Position numbers and translations under genes: made by a program. Source: Paraflavitalea pollutisoli (GTDB taxonomy: Bacteria; Bacteroidota; Bacteroidia; Chitinophagales; Chitinophagaceae). From it: a stretch of DNA of 64,000 bases. Below are positions 19,148-28,062 of this stretch, piece after piece. The DNA lies in the NCBI RefSeq assembly GCF_029360705.1, contig NZ_JARKMX010000005.1, positions 62,001 to 126,000 on the forward strand, given 5' to 3'. How positions within the stretch are numbered: position 1 is the first letter of the stretch; every line of letters starts with the position of its first letter. The notes under the pieces were generated by a model, which saw only the letters and a program-made list of their open reading frames with translations, was not told the DNA's origin and searched no databases.

Positions 19148-19317
19148 TTCAGCGCCTCCACCACCTGCCCTGGCCCTTACAGGAAGTACAGGTAAGCCGG
19201 CTCCAAACAGATTACAACCTCGGTGGCATCTCACTCATCCGCCCACCCGACCTCATACATTATTCACGTGGGGTGAAAGTCCTGGCCTGGAAACGTGAGC
19301 CGGTCGCACAGCAGTAA
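19126..19317 (+). CDS. Possible small protein overlapping the phosphatase 3' end
   Basis: A 63-codon frame starting at an ATG inside the last codons of the phosphatase gene (22-nt overlap). The product starts METIQQIIQRLHHLPW and has no membrane segment. The start overlap, the shared strand and the lack of another gene in this gap favour a real, translationally coupled gene. No family is recognised and a chance frame is possible. Confidence 0.35.
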   Translation: METIQQIIQRLHHLPWPLQEVQVSRLQTDYNLGGISLIRPPDLIHYSRGVKVLAWKREPVAQQ

Positions 19318-19447
19318 CGGCGCCAACACCCCATGTTCCAGGCGCACTTCACCCACCCACATTTGCCCGCTCTGGCCATTTGACGTAACTTTCCGGTGCT
19401 TAATCGCCGACAATTTGCAGCAATCAGTAAAAGAGGACGCTATACCA

Positions 19448-20365
19448 TTGAAAAACTCATTTGGACATGCCGCGGTCCGCTTTATTTTCTTTGGCAACTA
19501 CTTTTACGGCATCTGTGCCGTCGCCCTATCCATCGAATCCAGTCTGCAACAATTGGTGCCCCTGAACAGCCTACTGTACTATTTCCTCGTCTTCTGCGCC
19601 ACCATTCTCTACTACACCAAAGCTTATATTACGGAAGTAGCCGTAGAAACCAGCAACAAACGCACAAAGTGGTATATCCAATTCAGGAAATGGGTGTTTT
19701 ACTCGCAAATTATGCTTACAGTGATCCTGGCCATCGGCAGCACCTACCTGCTGTACCACAACTGGCACCACCTCCTGCAACAGCCCTCACGCACCTGGTT
19801 CCTGATTCTTGTATTTCCGGTAACAGCGGCCTTGTATTATGGATTCAATCACCGCAAACTCGGCCGTTTCAGTCTGCGTAATACCGGCTGGCTCAAACCC
19901 TTTGTGATCGGCTTCGCCTGGGCCGGCCTCGTTACCGTATACCCCATCCTGTTTTACCATATAGAACATGGACTTGTCTACCAGCCCTCCCTCATCGGCG
20001 CCTGGTTCTTCCTCAAGAACTTTATGTTCATCACCGTGCTCTGTATCATGTTCGATATTAAGGATTATGCCGTCGACTACAACCTGCAGTTGAAAACCTT
20101 CGTGGTAAAAGCCGGCTTGCGTAAAACCATCTTCTACATCATCATTCCACTTTGCGTGGTGGGATTGGTATCACTGCTTCTCTTTACCGTAGCCATGCAC
20201 TTCAATCCTTATCGCATCGCTCTCAACGTGATTCCCTTCATCGCCTTGATCCGGGTAGCCTGGTCACTCTCCCAACGCAAATCCATCCTGTACTATCTGT
20301 TCATCATCGACGGGCTGATGCTCGTGAAAGCACTCTGCGGCAGCCTGGCCATGTGGCTTTTTTAA
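19448..20365 (+). CDS. UbiA-like integral membrane protein
   Basis: About 305 residues with 8-9 predicted transmembrane helices. The segment MFDIKDYAVDYNLQ resembles the second Asp-rich motif of UbiA prenyltransferases, and the fold pattern matches UbiA-like proteins found in Chitinophagaceae. A first Asp-rich motif of the usual NDxxDxxxD kind is not evident, so catalytic prenyl transfer is doubtful. The open frame extends upstream to a GTG at 19295, but that part is non-membrane and overlaps the preceding ORF. I prefer the TTG at 19448 before KNSFGHAAVRF. There is no ATG in the plausible region. Confidence 0.65.
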   Translation: MKNSFGHAAVRFIFFGNYFYGICAVALSIESSLQQLVPLNSLLYYFLVFCATILYYTKAYITEVAVETSNKRTKWYIQFRKWVFYSQIMLTVILAIGSTYLLYHNWHHLLQQPSRTWFLILVFPVTAALYYGFNHRKLGRFSLRNTGWLKPFVIGFAWAGLVTVYPILFYHIEHGLVYQPSLIGAWFFLKNFMFITVLCIMFDIKDYAVDYNLQLKTFVVKAGLRKTIFYIIIPLCVVGLVSLLLFTVAMHFNPYRIALNVIPFIALIRVAWSLSQRKSILYYLFIIDGLMLVKALCGSLAMWLF

Positions 20366-20538
20366 CCGTTTCTTAGAAGTCGCCAACATTAAAATCTCGT
20401 TTATTAATCACAGCAATCAGCGATTAAAACCGCGACAACCTATTAATATATAATATCTTAGGTAGTATTTTCCACATCCTGCATAAGTAAGAACCCGTAA
20501 AGGGCTGCACAATATTTCCAGTAATGCAACACGCCGAC

Positions 20539-20546
20539 TATCTTTG
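20539..20546 (+). promoter_or_regulatory. Candidate -7 promoter box for the membrane XRE regulator
   Basis: TATCTTTG matches TAnnTTTG, with a weak TTTC 20-21 nt upstream. It would give a leader of about 42 nt that contains a perfect 7-bp hairpin (AGCCGGT-GGC-ACCGGCT, 20572-20588) ending 6 nt before the ATG. Confidence 0.45.
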
Positions 20547-20594
20547 TATCAGCAACTCGTAAGTGATACTTAGCCGGTGGCACCGGCTTTGCTT

Positions 20595-21239
20595 ATGGAG
20601 TACCCTAATGATAGTTCAACAACCATGAGTCTCGGACATAAAGTAGTAAGTGCCAGAAAGAGTAAAGGTCTTACGCAAGAACAACTGGCAGAAAGAGCAA
20701 CGATCACCGTACGTACTGTTCAACGCATAGAAAACGATGACAGCATACCACGTGATTACACCCTGAAGGCCATCGCCGCCGCCCTGAACATGCCGTTCGA
20801 AGAGTTCATCCCCGTTCGGACATGCCTCAAGAGCTGCCATGAAGCCATGGTAGTACAGGAACCTGAATCGGCCAACCGTTCCGAAACTGGTCACTTTCTC
20901 CAGCTACTCAACCTCTCCGCCTTTTCTTACCTCGTGGTGCCCTTCGTACATTTTCTCATTCCTATTTTTCTGCTCAGGAAGAAAAAACAAAAGGACGATA
21001 CCCTGCAGACAACCGGTCAGCGGATTATCCGCCACCAAATCTACTGGACCGTCAGCACCCATTTACTGATGTTGCTGACCCTCATATACAACCTGGTTCT
21101 GGTCAACTGGTTGGGCAAAAGCTACCTCCTCAATTATCTCTGGATCTTTGCTGGTATGTATATTCTGAATGCTTTCATCATCGGCACCACCGCCTTCCGC
21201 CTGCGGAACCATCACCGCGCGTCGCTTATAAGAGGCTGA
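20595..21239 (+). CDS. XRE-family regulator with C-terminal membrane domain (DUF4870-like)
   Basis: 214 residues. The N-terminal helix-turn-helix (residues ~12-70) reads SLGHKVVSARKSKGLTQEQLAERATITVRTVQRIE, a classic XRE fold. Residues ~100-205 hold three to four hydrophobic helices in the pattern of DUF4870 (FSYLVVPFVHFLIPIFLL, then a Gln/Arg-rich loop). A membrane-tethered transcription factor is implied. Starts at 20577 (GTG) and 20625 (ATG before SLGHK) are alternatives. A short hairpin lies directly before the ATG. Confidence 0.8.
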   Translation: MEYPNDSSTTMSLGHKVVSARKSKGLTQEQLAERATITVRTVQRIENDDSIPRDYTLKAIAAALNMPFEEFIPVRTCLKSCHEAMVVQEPESANRSETGHFLQLLNLSAFSYLVVPFVHFLIPIFLLRKKKQKDDTLQTTGQRIIRHQIYWTVSTHLLMLLTLIYNLVLVNWLGKSYLLNYLWIFAGMYILNAFIIGTTAFRLRNHHRASLIRG

Positions 21240-21313
21240 TAATCAAATAATGTCAGGTAAATGACGGGCCTTTGTCGGGTGTACCCCACCAGTTTCAGCA
21301 GTATTTTGCCCGC

Positions 21314-22255
21314 ATGAAAAAACTCATTTGCCTCGCCCTGCTCCTGGCAACCGTCCGCCTTACCCAGGCCCAGACACCCCAGCCATCCACCTTACCCAAC
21401 TATCTCTCCTACCCGGCGGGAACCTTCACCCTCCCCCTGCACTGGAAAGGCGATAGCCTCCACCAACAATGGGAGCCCCAGGCCAGCCTGTTGATCCCCG
21501 TATCGCTACCCGGATGCACCCGCACCCTATACATGCAATTCGATACCGGCTCTCCCTACACATTATTGTACCGACAACCACTGCAAGCAGTACATCGCCT
21601 TTTTCCCAAAACCAGTTATGGCAAGAACCTGACCGACACCCTCTACCAGTTTGGTTTCAAAGCCGGTAAACTTCCGCTTACTGCACAAAAGATCGCAGTG
21701 ATCAACCACGGAGATTCGATCATCGCTCCGAATGAACCACTGATCATCGGCACCATCGGTACCGACCTGATCGACCATAAAGTGGTAACGCTCGACTACC
21801 AGCACCTGCAACTCACCATCAGCGATAGCTTACCCGCCAACTGGCAGGCCCACCAGGCACGCGCCTTTCACTACGCCATGCGTCGCATACTACTGCCAGC
21901 TAACTTATCGGGCAAGCAAACCATTCTCTATTTTGATTCCGGCTCCAGCGCCTTTCCCCTCCTGATCGACAAAGCTACCTGCCACCAACTGGCCATCGAC
22001 AGCACCCGGCAAACCAGCTACCCCGTCCAATCCTGGGGGCGTACATTAACCGCCCACACATTCGACACCCGGGATAGTATCTCACTGGCAGGCCTGCGAC
22101 TCCCCATCCGCCAGGTTACCTGGATAGAAGGCGCCAACGCTGGCCAGGCCCAGCAGATGATGCGCATGGGCATCGGCGGCATGACGGGCAACAAACTACT
22201 CCTGCACCACCGGCTTGTGTTGGACACACGGGCGAAAATATTCATGGTTTATTAA
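21314..22255 (+). CDS. Secreted two-lobed retropepsin/pepsin-like aspartic protease
   Basis: A 313-residue protein with a clear signal peptide (MKKLICLALLLATVRLTQAQ). It contains two clan AA active-site motifs in one chain, FDTGS with Asp77 and FDSGS with Asp208. Each is followed by a second conserved element: IGTIGTDLIDHKVVTLDY after the first and GGMTGNKLLLHHRLVLDT after the second. Retropepsin-like bacterial proteins normally carry one such lobe and dimerise, so this looks like an internal duplication forming a pepsin-like monomer. Both catalytic aspartates and following Gly-Ser are intact. Start ATG is the one before KKLICL; no operon partner. Confidence 0.75.
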   Translation: MKKLICLALLLATVRLTQAQTPQPSTLPNYLSYPAGTFTLPLHWKGDSLHQQWEPQASLLIPVSLPGCTRTLYMQFDTGSPYTLLYRQPLQAVHRLFPKTSYGKNLTDTLYQFGFKAGKLPLTAQKIAVINHGDSIIAPNEPLIIGTIGTDLIDHKVVTLDYQHLQLTISDSLPANWQAHQARAFHYAMRRILLPANLSGKQTILYFDSGSSAFPLLIDKATCHQLAIDSTRQTSYPVQSWGRTLTAHTFDTRDSISLAGLRLPIRQVTWIEGANAGQAQQMMRMGIGGMTGNKLLLHHRLVLDTRAKIFMVY

Positions 22256-22280
22256 GGGAAGAAAATGCCGTCGACAGCCA

Positions 22281-22314
22281 TAAAAAAACGGTCCAACCTT
22301 GCGGCGGGACCGTT
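22281..22314 (-). terminator. Terminator of the amidohydrolase operon
   Basis: On the minus strand an 8-bp stem AACGGTCC / GGACCGTT is followed by seven T residues. It lies 22 nt past the stop of the leftward amidohydrolase gene. Confidence 0.8.
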
Positions 22315-22335
22315 GTCATGGGGTACGGATTGAAA

Positions 22336-23646
22336 TTATTTCAATCCATATTTGTACTTGTAGCGCTCATACAATTGCTTGTGCTTGTCGGTAAGATTGA
22401 TCTCACGACCTTGTATGAAGGCATTAAGGATAAGGTTGCTGCGCATATCGAGCAAGTCACCGTCGCATACGAGGATGTTTGCATCTTTACCAGCTTCGAT
22501 AGAGCCGGTTTTGTCGCCTACACCAAGGATCTTCGCTGCGTTGAGTGACACTGCGGCCAGGGCCTCTTCTTTGCTAAGGCCATAAGCTGCCGCCGTACCC
22601 GCATTGAAAGCGAGGTTACGTTGACGGGTGTTACCATCATCGTCATTGATTGCAAACAACACGCCAGCTTTTTGCAAAGCAGCAGGAGTTTTGTAAGGTT
22701 GGTCTACATCATCGTCTACCATGGTCGGCAAACTGTGCATTTGCTCCAGGATCACCGCGATGTTGTTTTGCTTCAACAGGTCTGCGATCTGGAAGCTTTC
22801 AGAACCACCAACGATCACCACGTCGAAACCGAATTCCCTGGCAAAATCAATGGCCACCAGCATTTCCTTGACAATATTGCAGTGTACAAAAAGCTTCTGC
22901 TTTTTAGTAAACAGACCTTTCACCGCTTCGTACTTGGTATTGGTCTCTTCGTGGCTGGCTTCTTCATAATAAGCCTTGGCTTCACGGAAAAATACTTTTA
23001 CACTTTCGATCTGATCGAGCGCACGCTTGATGGGATCACCGGCAGGCTGTTGGGCGCCAAAGCGGCCAAAGCCACCACGACCACCGCCCCGCAACATCAG
23101 CGAAGGCATGCGGAATTGAATCGCATTGTCGGGCAGGTAAGCAGCATCTTCCCAGTTCCAGGCATCGAGTTGTACCACGGAAGAACTACCAGACAGTACA
23201 CCACCACCCGGTACGATGTTGGCCAGCAGGATACCATTGTTGCGCAAGGTATTGGTCACTTTGGAATCGGTATTATAAGCTACCAGCGAGCGGATATTGG
23301 GATTCAGTTCACCCAGCTCGTTTTCATCGACCGTGGCACGCACGCTACCCACTTCTACCAACCCTACATTCGATTGCGACAGGATCAGTCCGGGATAAAT
23401 ATGCTTGCCTTTGCAATCGACCACCTTAGCGCCGGATACGGCAGCTGTCGGCTTTACCTCAGTGATCTTGCCTTTTGAAAATACAACCATGCCATTTTCA
23501 ATGACCTGGCCATTACCCACGTGCACGGTGGCATTGGTGAGCGCGATGGTCTCATTTTGGGCGGATGCAGGGTACACCGTTTCTTGTGCAGAAACATTGG
23601 TCACTACCCAGCTACCCAATAATATCGTGAAGAATATTCTTTTCAT
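22336..23646 (-). CDS. Secreted amidohydrolase-family protein, probably lacking the HxH metal site
   Basis: 436 residues with a signal peptide (MKRIFFTILLGSWVVTNVSAQ). The N-terminal beta-sandwich (TNATVHVGNGQVIENGMVVFSKGKI) and C-terminal element (ILGVGDKTGSIEAGKDANILVCDG) are typical of imidazolonepropionase-like amidohydrolases. Where active enzymes have G-x-I-D-x-H-x-H, this protein reads PGLILSQSNVG, so the first two metal ligands are absent. A Gly/Arg-rich loop (GGGRGGFGRFG) interrupts the barrel. It is 21 nt downstream of a larger amidohydrolase gene on the same strand and may act as its partner. A terminator follows. Confidence 0.85.
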   Translation of the reverse strand: MKRIFFTILLGSWVVTNVSAQETVYPASAQNETIALTNATVHVGNGQVIENGMVVFSKGKITEVKPTAAVSGAKVVDCKGKHIYPGLILSQSNVGLVEVGSVRATVDENELGELNPNIRSLVAYNTDSKVTNTLRNNGILLANIVPGGGVLSGSSSVVQLDAWNWEDAAYLPDNAIQFRMPSLMLRGGGRGGFGRFGAQQPAGDPIKRALDQIESVKVFFREAKAYYEEASHEETNTKYEAVKGLFTKKQKLFVHCNIVKEMLVAIDFAREFGFDVVIVGGSESFQIADLLKQNNIAVILEQMHSLPTMVDDDVDQPYKTPAALQKAGVLFAINDDDGNTRQRNLAFNAGTAAAYGLSKEEALAAVSLNAAKILGVGDKTGSIEAGKDANILVCDGDLLDMRSNLILNAFIQGREINLTDKHKQLYERYKYKYGLK

Positions 23647-23667
23647 AATGAAGTTCTTTTTTCAGGG

Positions 23668-26600
23668 TTATTTTTCGTTGAGCAGTTCGGCCTCTTCTTC
23701 GGTAATGGCCAGCAGACCATGGCTGTGCAGGTGATCCATACAAGCCTGTATCACTTCGTAGCGCGGTCTTGGACGACCAAAACCACCAGCAGGAGCGCCA
23801 CCGGCACCTGGGGTGCGCTTGGCAGCCGCCAGCTTCGAGATCAACCGGGTACGCTCGGCCTGGATAGCCGCACGCAGTTCCTTGTCTTTCTCACGATCGA
23901 AATACAGGGTACCATCTACAATAGTCTTTTCTGCTACCGCATAAATGCTCAACGGGTTATTGCTCCACAATACGAGGTCGGCGTCTTTACCCACTTTAAT
24001 GCTACCCACTTTATCGTCGACGTGCAGCATCTTAGCCGGGTTGATGGTAACCATCTTTAGCGCCTCTTCTTCAGAAACACCACCATATTTCACGATCTTA
24101 CCAGCTTCCTGGTTCAGGCGACGGGCCATCTCGGCATCGTCGGAGTTGATCGCTACATTGAGGCCTACACGCGTCATGATCGCCGCATTGTAGGGAATGG
24201 CGTCTACCACTTCCATCTTATACTGCCACCAGTCGCTGAACGTAGAAGCATTCACGCCATGTGCCTTCATCTTGTCGGCCACTTTGTATCCTTCCAGGAT
24301 GTGGGTCAGCGTATTGATGCGGAAACCAAATTTCTCGGCCACCCGCAAAGCCGCCGTGATCTCACTTTGCACATAAGAGTGCATGGTGATGAAACGCTTT
24401 TTGTTCATGATCTCCACCAGCGCATCCAGTTCGAGGTCACGACGTACACCGGGCTTCTTGGCCTTCAGGGCAGCTTCATAGTCTTTGGCACGTTGGAAGG
24501 CATCGTTCAACACCTGCTCAACACCCATACGGCTATCGGGGAAACGATTGTTCGCGCTGGAACTACTGCGCTTAACGTTTTCACCGAGGGCAAACTTGAT
24601 GAAAGGATCGGAACCTTTGAACTTCAGGTCTTCGTCGCTGCCACCCCAACGCAGTTTGATCAATTGGGTCTGACCACCGATCGTATTGGCCGATCCGTGC
24701 AGGATGTGAGAAGTAGTTACACCACCGCTCAGCTGACGATAGATATTGATATCTTCAGGATTCAGGTTATCGGAAATACGCACTTCAGAAGTAACGCTCT
24801 GTGCTCCTTCATTGATAGAAGCTGCAGCGATGTGTGAGTGCTCGTCGATGATACCGGCAGTCAGGTGTTTGCCTGTACCGTCGATCACCTTGGCACCGGC
24901 AGCCGACAGGTTCTTGCCGATCTTATTGATCTTGCCACCGATAACCAGTACATCGGTACCTTCCAGTTTACCATCTTTTTCGCTGGTCCATACTGTTGCA
25001 TTTTTGATCAGGATGGTTTCCTGCTTAGCTACTTCTTCCGTACCATAAGCCAGGAAGGGGAAGGTAACCTTGCCCAGTTGCAGGGGTTGGCGGGGTCTCA
25101 CACTGTCGGCTTTGGCTACTGCCGCTTTTTCCAAAGTCGCGGTCCAGGTAAACTTGTTGCCTGCACCATCACGGCCGGCACCATTCCATACATCACCGCT
25201 GGCTACACCACTCATAACGGTTTCCGTAGCGCGCGGGCCACGACCTTCGGTAAAGCTGAGCTTCACCAGTTTGCCATCATAGGTGTATTTGCCGGTCAGG
25301 GTATCACCAGCTACAAATGAAGCTACACCACCATCCTTCAACTCTACCGCCCATGATTTGGCGCCGGTAGCCGTGTTGGCGGCGAGTTTATAAGTACCCT
25401 TCACATCGTTCCAGCCATCTTCTTTTACACCGTACTTACGGCCTTGTACCCAGTTTTGGAATACCACCGTTTTTTCCTGGAAGATAGGTCCTGAAGTAAC
25501 CAGGAAGTTGGCCAGCTTGCCAGCGTCCAGACTACCCGTTTTGTCGGCAATACCGAGCAGGGTGGCCGGCGTTTTGGTCAACGCTTCGAGGGCCTTGGTT
25601 TCAGACAAGCCATATTCGATCGCCTTGCGCAGGTTGGCGAAGAAATCGCCTACATTGGCCAGGTCGGAAGTCGTAAGACAGAAAGTGATGTTCGCTTTTT
25701 CGAAAGCACCGGCGTTCGTAGGCGCCAGTTCCCAATGCTTCATGTCGTCGAGACCCGTAAAACGAATGTCGTTGGGATCTTCCACGTCCATCGCGGTAGG
25801 ATAGTTCAGCGGCAGGATAAAGGCAGCCTTGGTTTCTGCCATTTCTTTGATACGCTGGTATTCGTTGCCACCCGCCTTGATGATGTATTGTACACCAAAC
25901 TCGTCGCCCACGCGATCGGCCCGCAGTACATTCCATTTATCATTGGCTTCGAGGATTTGGGGCAGCGACTGGTTATCGTTCCAGGCTTTCAATGTAAGGT
26001 TGGTACCTTCCTTGGCCGGATTAGATTTATACCAGGCCGCATCGATATACGACTGGCGCAGCAGGGCAATTACCCCCATCATAGAGCTGGGATAGCTTTG
26101 GGTAGATACGCCTTTATTCAAAGAATAATGTGCAGAAGCTTTCTCCTTCAGCAACACCAGGTTTTCTTTTTCATTGGCCAGGGTAACAACGGCGCCGGTA
26201 CCACGGGCAATACCATCTTTCTGATGGGTAAGCACGGTGCCAAAACCGATGTCACGTAATGTTTTTGCCTTGGCTTCATCTGCATTGAACAACTTGGCTC
26301 CTTCTACATCAGCACGAATTGCCTGGTTCCAACCGAAAGCACCCTTCTGGTTGGAAGTGATCTGAGCAGGCTGATTGAAATTGAAACCACCGAAGGTGCG
26401 CGTTGGCGCAGTAATGCCGTAATCGGAATAGGCGTCGATGAATGAGGGGTAAATAAATTTGCCTTTGCAATCCACTACAACAGCATCTTTGGGAGCTGCG
26501 ATATTGGCGCCTACCGACACGATCTTGCCATCCCGGATCACCAGCGTTGCATTGCTGAGGGTGGTTTGTGCATCTTTAACGATCGTTGCGTTGGTAAAAG

Positions 26601-26736
26601 CGTAGTAGCCGTTTTTGGGGTCCGCCACGCCGTTTACCGGAAACGTGGACTGGGCCAGAGTAGAAACTTTTAATGCGAGTAACAGCCCCATCAGGGAAAG
26701 AGCTCTCCCTGGCGGACTTAGCCTGCGTTTTCTCAT
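23668..26736 (-). CDS. Large secreted double-domain amidohydrolase
   Basis: 1022 residues with an N-terminal signal peptide. It has two amidohydrolase halves separated by a beta-rich linker (residues ~430-550; GTYKLAANTATG ... GKYTYDGKLVKLSF). The first half has lost the HxH motif (PSFIDAYSDYG). The second half is complete: IIDEHSHIA for HxH, later His in TMHSYVQSE and LTHILEGY, and Asp in AINSDDAEM. Substrate unknown; relatives are annotated as dipeptidase or imidazolonepropionase-like. A Gly/Pro/Ala tail (RTPGAGGAPAGGFGRPRP) precedes a short C-terminal helix. First gene of a two-gene leftward operon. Confidence 0.88.
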   Translation of the reverse strand: MRKRRLSPPGRALSLMGLLLALKVSTLAQSTFPVNGVADPKNGYYAFTNATIVKDAQTTLSNATLVIRDGKIVSVGANIAAPKDAVVVDCKGKFIYPSFIDAYSDYGITAPTRTFGGFNFNQPAQITSNQKGAFGWNQAIRADVEGAKLFNADEAKAKTLRDIGFGTVLTHQKDGIARGTGAVVTLANEKENLVLLKEKASAHYSLNKGVSTQSYPSSMMGVIALLRQSYIDAAWYKSNPAKEGTNLTLKAWNDNQSLPQILEANDKWNVLRADRVGDEFGVQYIIKAGGNEYQRIKEMAETKAAFILPLNYPTAMDVEDPNDIRFTGLDDMKHWELAPTNAGAFEKANITFCLTTSDLANVGDFFANLRKAIEYGLSETKALEALTKTPATLLGIADKTGSLDAGKLANFLVTSGPIFQEKTVVFQNWVQGRKYGVKEDGWNDVKGTYKLAANTATGAKSWAVELKDGGVASFVAGDTLTGKYTYDGKLVKLSFTEGRGPRATETVMSGVASGDVWNGAGRDGAGNKFTWTATLEKAAVAKADSVRPRQPLQLGKVTFPFLAYGTEEVAKQETILIKNATVWTSEKDGKLEGTDVLVIGGKINKIGKNLSAAGAKVIDGTGKHLTAGIIDEHSHIAAASINEGAQSVTSEVRISDNLNPEDINIYRQLSGGVTTSHILHGSANTIGGQTQLIKLRWGGSDEDLKFKGSDPFIKFALGENVKRSSSSANNRFPDSRMGVEQVLNDAFQRAKDYEAALKAKKPGVRRDLELDALVEIMNKKRFITMHSYVQSEITAALRVAEKFGFRINTLTHILEGYKVADKMKAHGVNASTFSDWWQYKMEVVDAIPYNAAIMTRVGLNVAINSDDAEMARRLNQEAGKIVKYGGVSEEEALKMVTINPAKMLHVDDKVGSIKVGKDADLVLWSNNPLSIYAVAEKTIVDGTLYFDREKDKELRAAIQAERTRLISKLAAAKRTPGAGGAPAGGFGRPRPRYEVIQACMDHLHSHGLLAITEEEAELLNEK

Positions 26737-26894
26737 ATGCTGGTTGGTTTTTTAATCTGTGCTTAAAGGTCCAATTTAGCCAAATGCTGTAATTTAGACC
26801 ACATAAAAAATTGCCTTCCCGGCAAATAACTTCCCATGAGACGCTGATAGCCATCATTTCCTGCTCATGCAGCATTAAAATTGATCGTATTTAT

Positions 26895-27569
26895 ATGAAT
26901 ATTGCCCAATACATCGACCATACCCTGCTGAAACCCACCGCTACCTCAAATGACATAAATCAGCTATGCGAGGAGGCCAGGAATTATCGTTTCGCAGCCG
27001 TATGTGTACCACCTCCCTGTGTAAGCGGGGCAAAAAAATATTTGACCGGTAGCGACGTTAAAGTGGCTACCGTGATCGGATTTCCGTTTGGGTATTCGGT
27101 ACCTGCCGCCAAGCTGGCAGAAGCAGAACAGGCCACTGCCGACGGGGCCGATGAGCTGGATGTGGTGATCAACCTGGTGGCATTGCGGGCAGCTGATACC
27201 GCTTACCTCACAGCGGAGATAGAACCTATCGTAGCCCTGGCGCACCAAAACGGCAGACTGGTAAAAGTGATCATAGAAAGTGGCATTTTGACCGACGCCG
27301 AGATCGTTGTATGTTGCAATCTCTATACAGCCGCCAACGTAGATTTTGTTAAAACTTCTACCGGCTATGCAGAAAAAGGCGCCAGCGTGGCCGCAGTGCA
27401 ACTCATGCGGCAACACTTGCCGTCTTCCATACAGATCAAGGCATCAGGCGGCATCCGCACCTTTGAGTTTGCTCAGGAGTTGGTAGCGGCAGGCGCCACC
27501 CGGTTGGGCTGCAGCGCCAGCGTCGCGATCGTCACCGGCGCCAAAGCTGCCGGTAACAGCGGATACTAG
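26895..27569 (+). CDS. deoC: Deoxyribose-phosphate aldolase
   Basis: A 224-residue class I aldolase that cleaves 2-deoxyribose 5-phosphate to glyceraldehyde 3-phosphate and acetaldehyde, in nucleoside catabolism. The start chosen is the ATG before NIAQYIDHTLLKPTAT, the family's standard N-terminus; the 28-codon upstream extension is not conserved-looking. The Schiff-base lysine is in VKTSTGYAEKGA, the second active-site lysine in IKASGGIRT, and the Asp in DELDVVINL. Lone metabolic gene, followed 42 nt later by a SPOR-domain gene. Confidence 0.96.
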   Translation: MNIAQYIDHTLLKPTATSNDINQLCEEARNYRFAAVCVPPPCVSGAKKYLTGSDVKVATVIGFPFGYSVPAAKLAEAEQATADGADELDVVINLVALRAADTAYLTAEIEPIVALAHQNGRLVKVIIESGILTDAEIVVCCNLYTAANVDFVKTSTGYAEKGASVAAVQLMRQHLPSSIQIKASGGIRTFEFAQELVAAGATRLGCSASVAIVTGAKAAGNSGY

Positions 27570-27610
27570 GCAGATCCCAGCATGATTATTGCCCTATAAA
27601 CAGCACAAAC

Positions 27611-28033
27611 ATGAAACAACTCTTTATTATAATCGGCTTATTCATCAGCGCCAATGCCCTGGCGCAGACAGATACCAACTCGATCGTCGTACACAAAGAT
27701 CCCCGCATCGACCTGCTCGTCAAAAAGCAGATCGAGATCAACGAGATCACTACGCGCAATGCCCGCCGCTTTGTACCGGGCTTTCGTATTCTTGTGGTCA
27801 GTACCAATGATCGCAACAAAGCCATGAATGCAAAATCCAAACTGTACCAGGAAATGCCCGAGGTACCCGTATATCTGATGTACCAGGCGCCATTTTACAA
27901 ATTGAAAGCCGGCAATTTCCGCGAACGCAAAGATGCCGACGATTTCATCGTTACCCTCCAGCGTTATTTCCCCTCGGGTGTTTATGTAGTGAGAGATACG
28001 ATCGAAGTGAATCCTGACCCCGCAGCCAACTAA
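27611..28033 (+). CDS. Secreted SPOR-domain protein
   Basis: 140 residues with a signal peptide (MKQLFIIIGLFISANALAQ). The remainder is mostly a SPOR domain (residues ~50-128): GFRILVVSTNDRNKAMNAKSKLY, then YLMYQAPFYKLKAGNF and DADDFIVTLQRYFPSGVYVVRD. SPOR domains bind denuded septal peptidoglycan, so a periplasmic, cell-wall-linked role is expected. There are no other domains. It lies between deoC and an M20 amidohydrolase on the same strand. Confidence 0.88.
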   Translation: MKQLFIIIGLFISANALAQTDTNSIVVHKDPRIDLLVKKQIEINEITTRNARRFVPGFRILVVSTNDRNKAMNAKSKLYQEMPEVPVYLMYQAPFYKLKAGNFRERKDADDFIVTLQRYFPSGVYVVRDTIEVNPDPAAN

Positions 28034-28050
28034 GTGTCGGTCAGAAGCTT

Positions 28051-28058
28051 TACTTTTG
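28051..28058 (+). promoter_or_regulatory. Candidate -7 promoter box for the M20 amidohydrolase gene
   Basis: TACTTTTG is an exact TAnnTTTG match ending 4 nt before the ATG, implying a leaderless transcript. No -33 TTTG is evident. Confidence 0.35.
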
Positions 28059-28062
28059 GGGC

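Noticed and set aside
22621-23478. 285-codon plus-strand frame inside the amidohydrolase gene
   Set aside because: Antisense to a clear coding gene with no supporting motifs.
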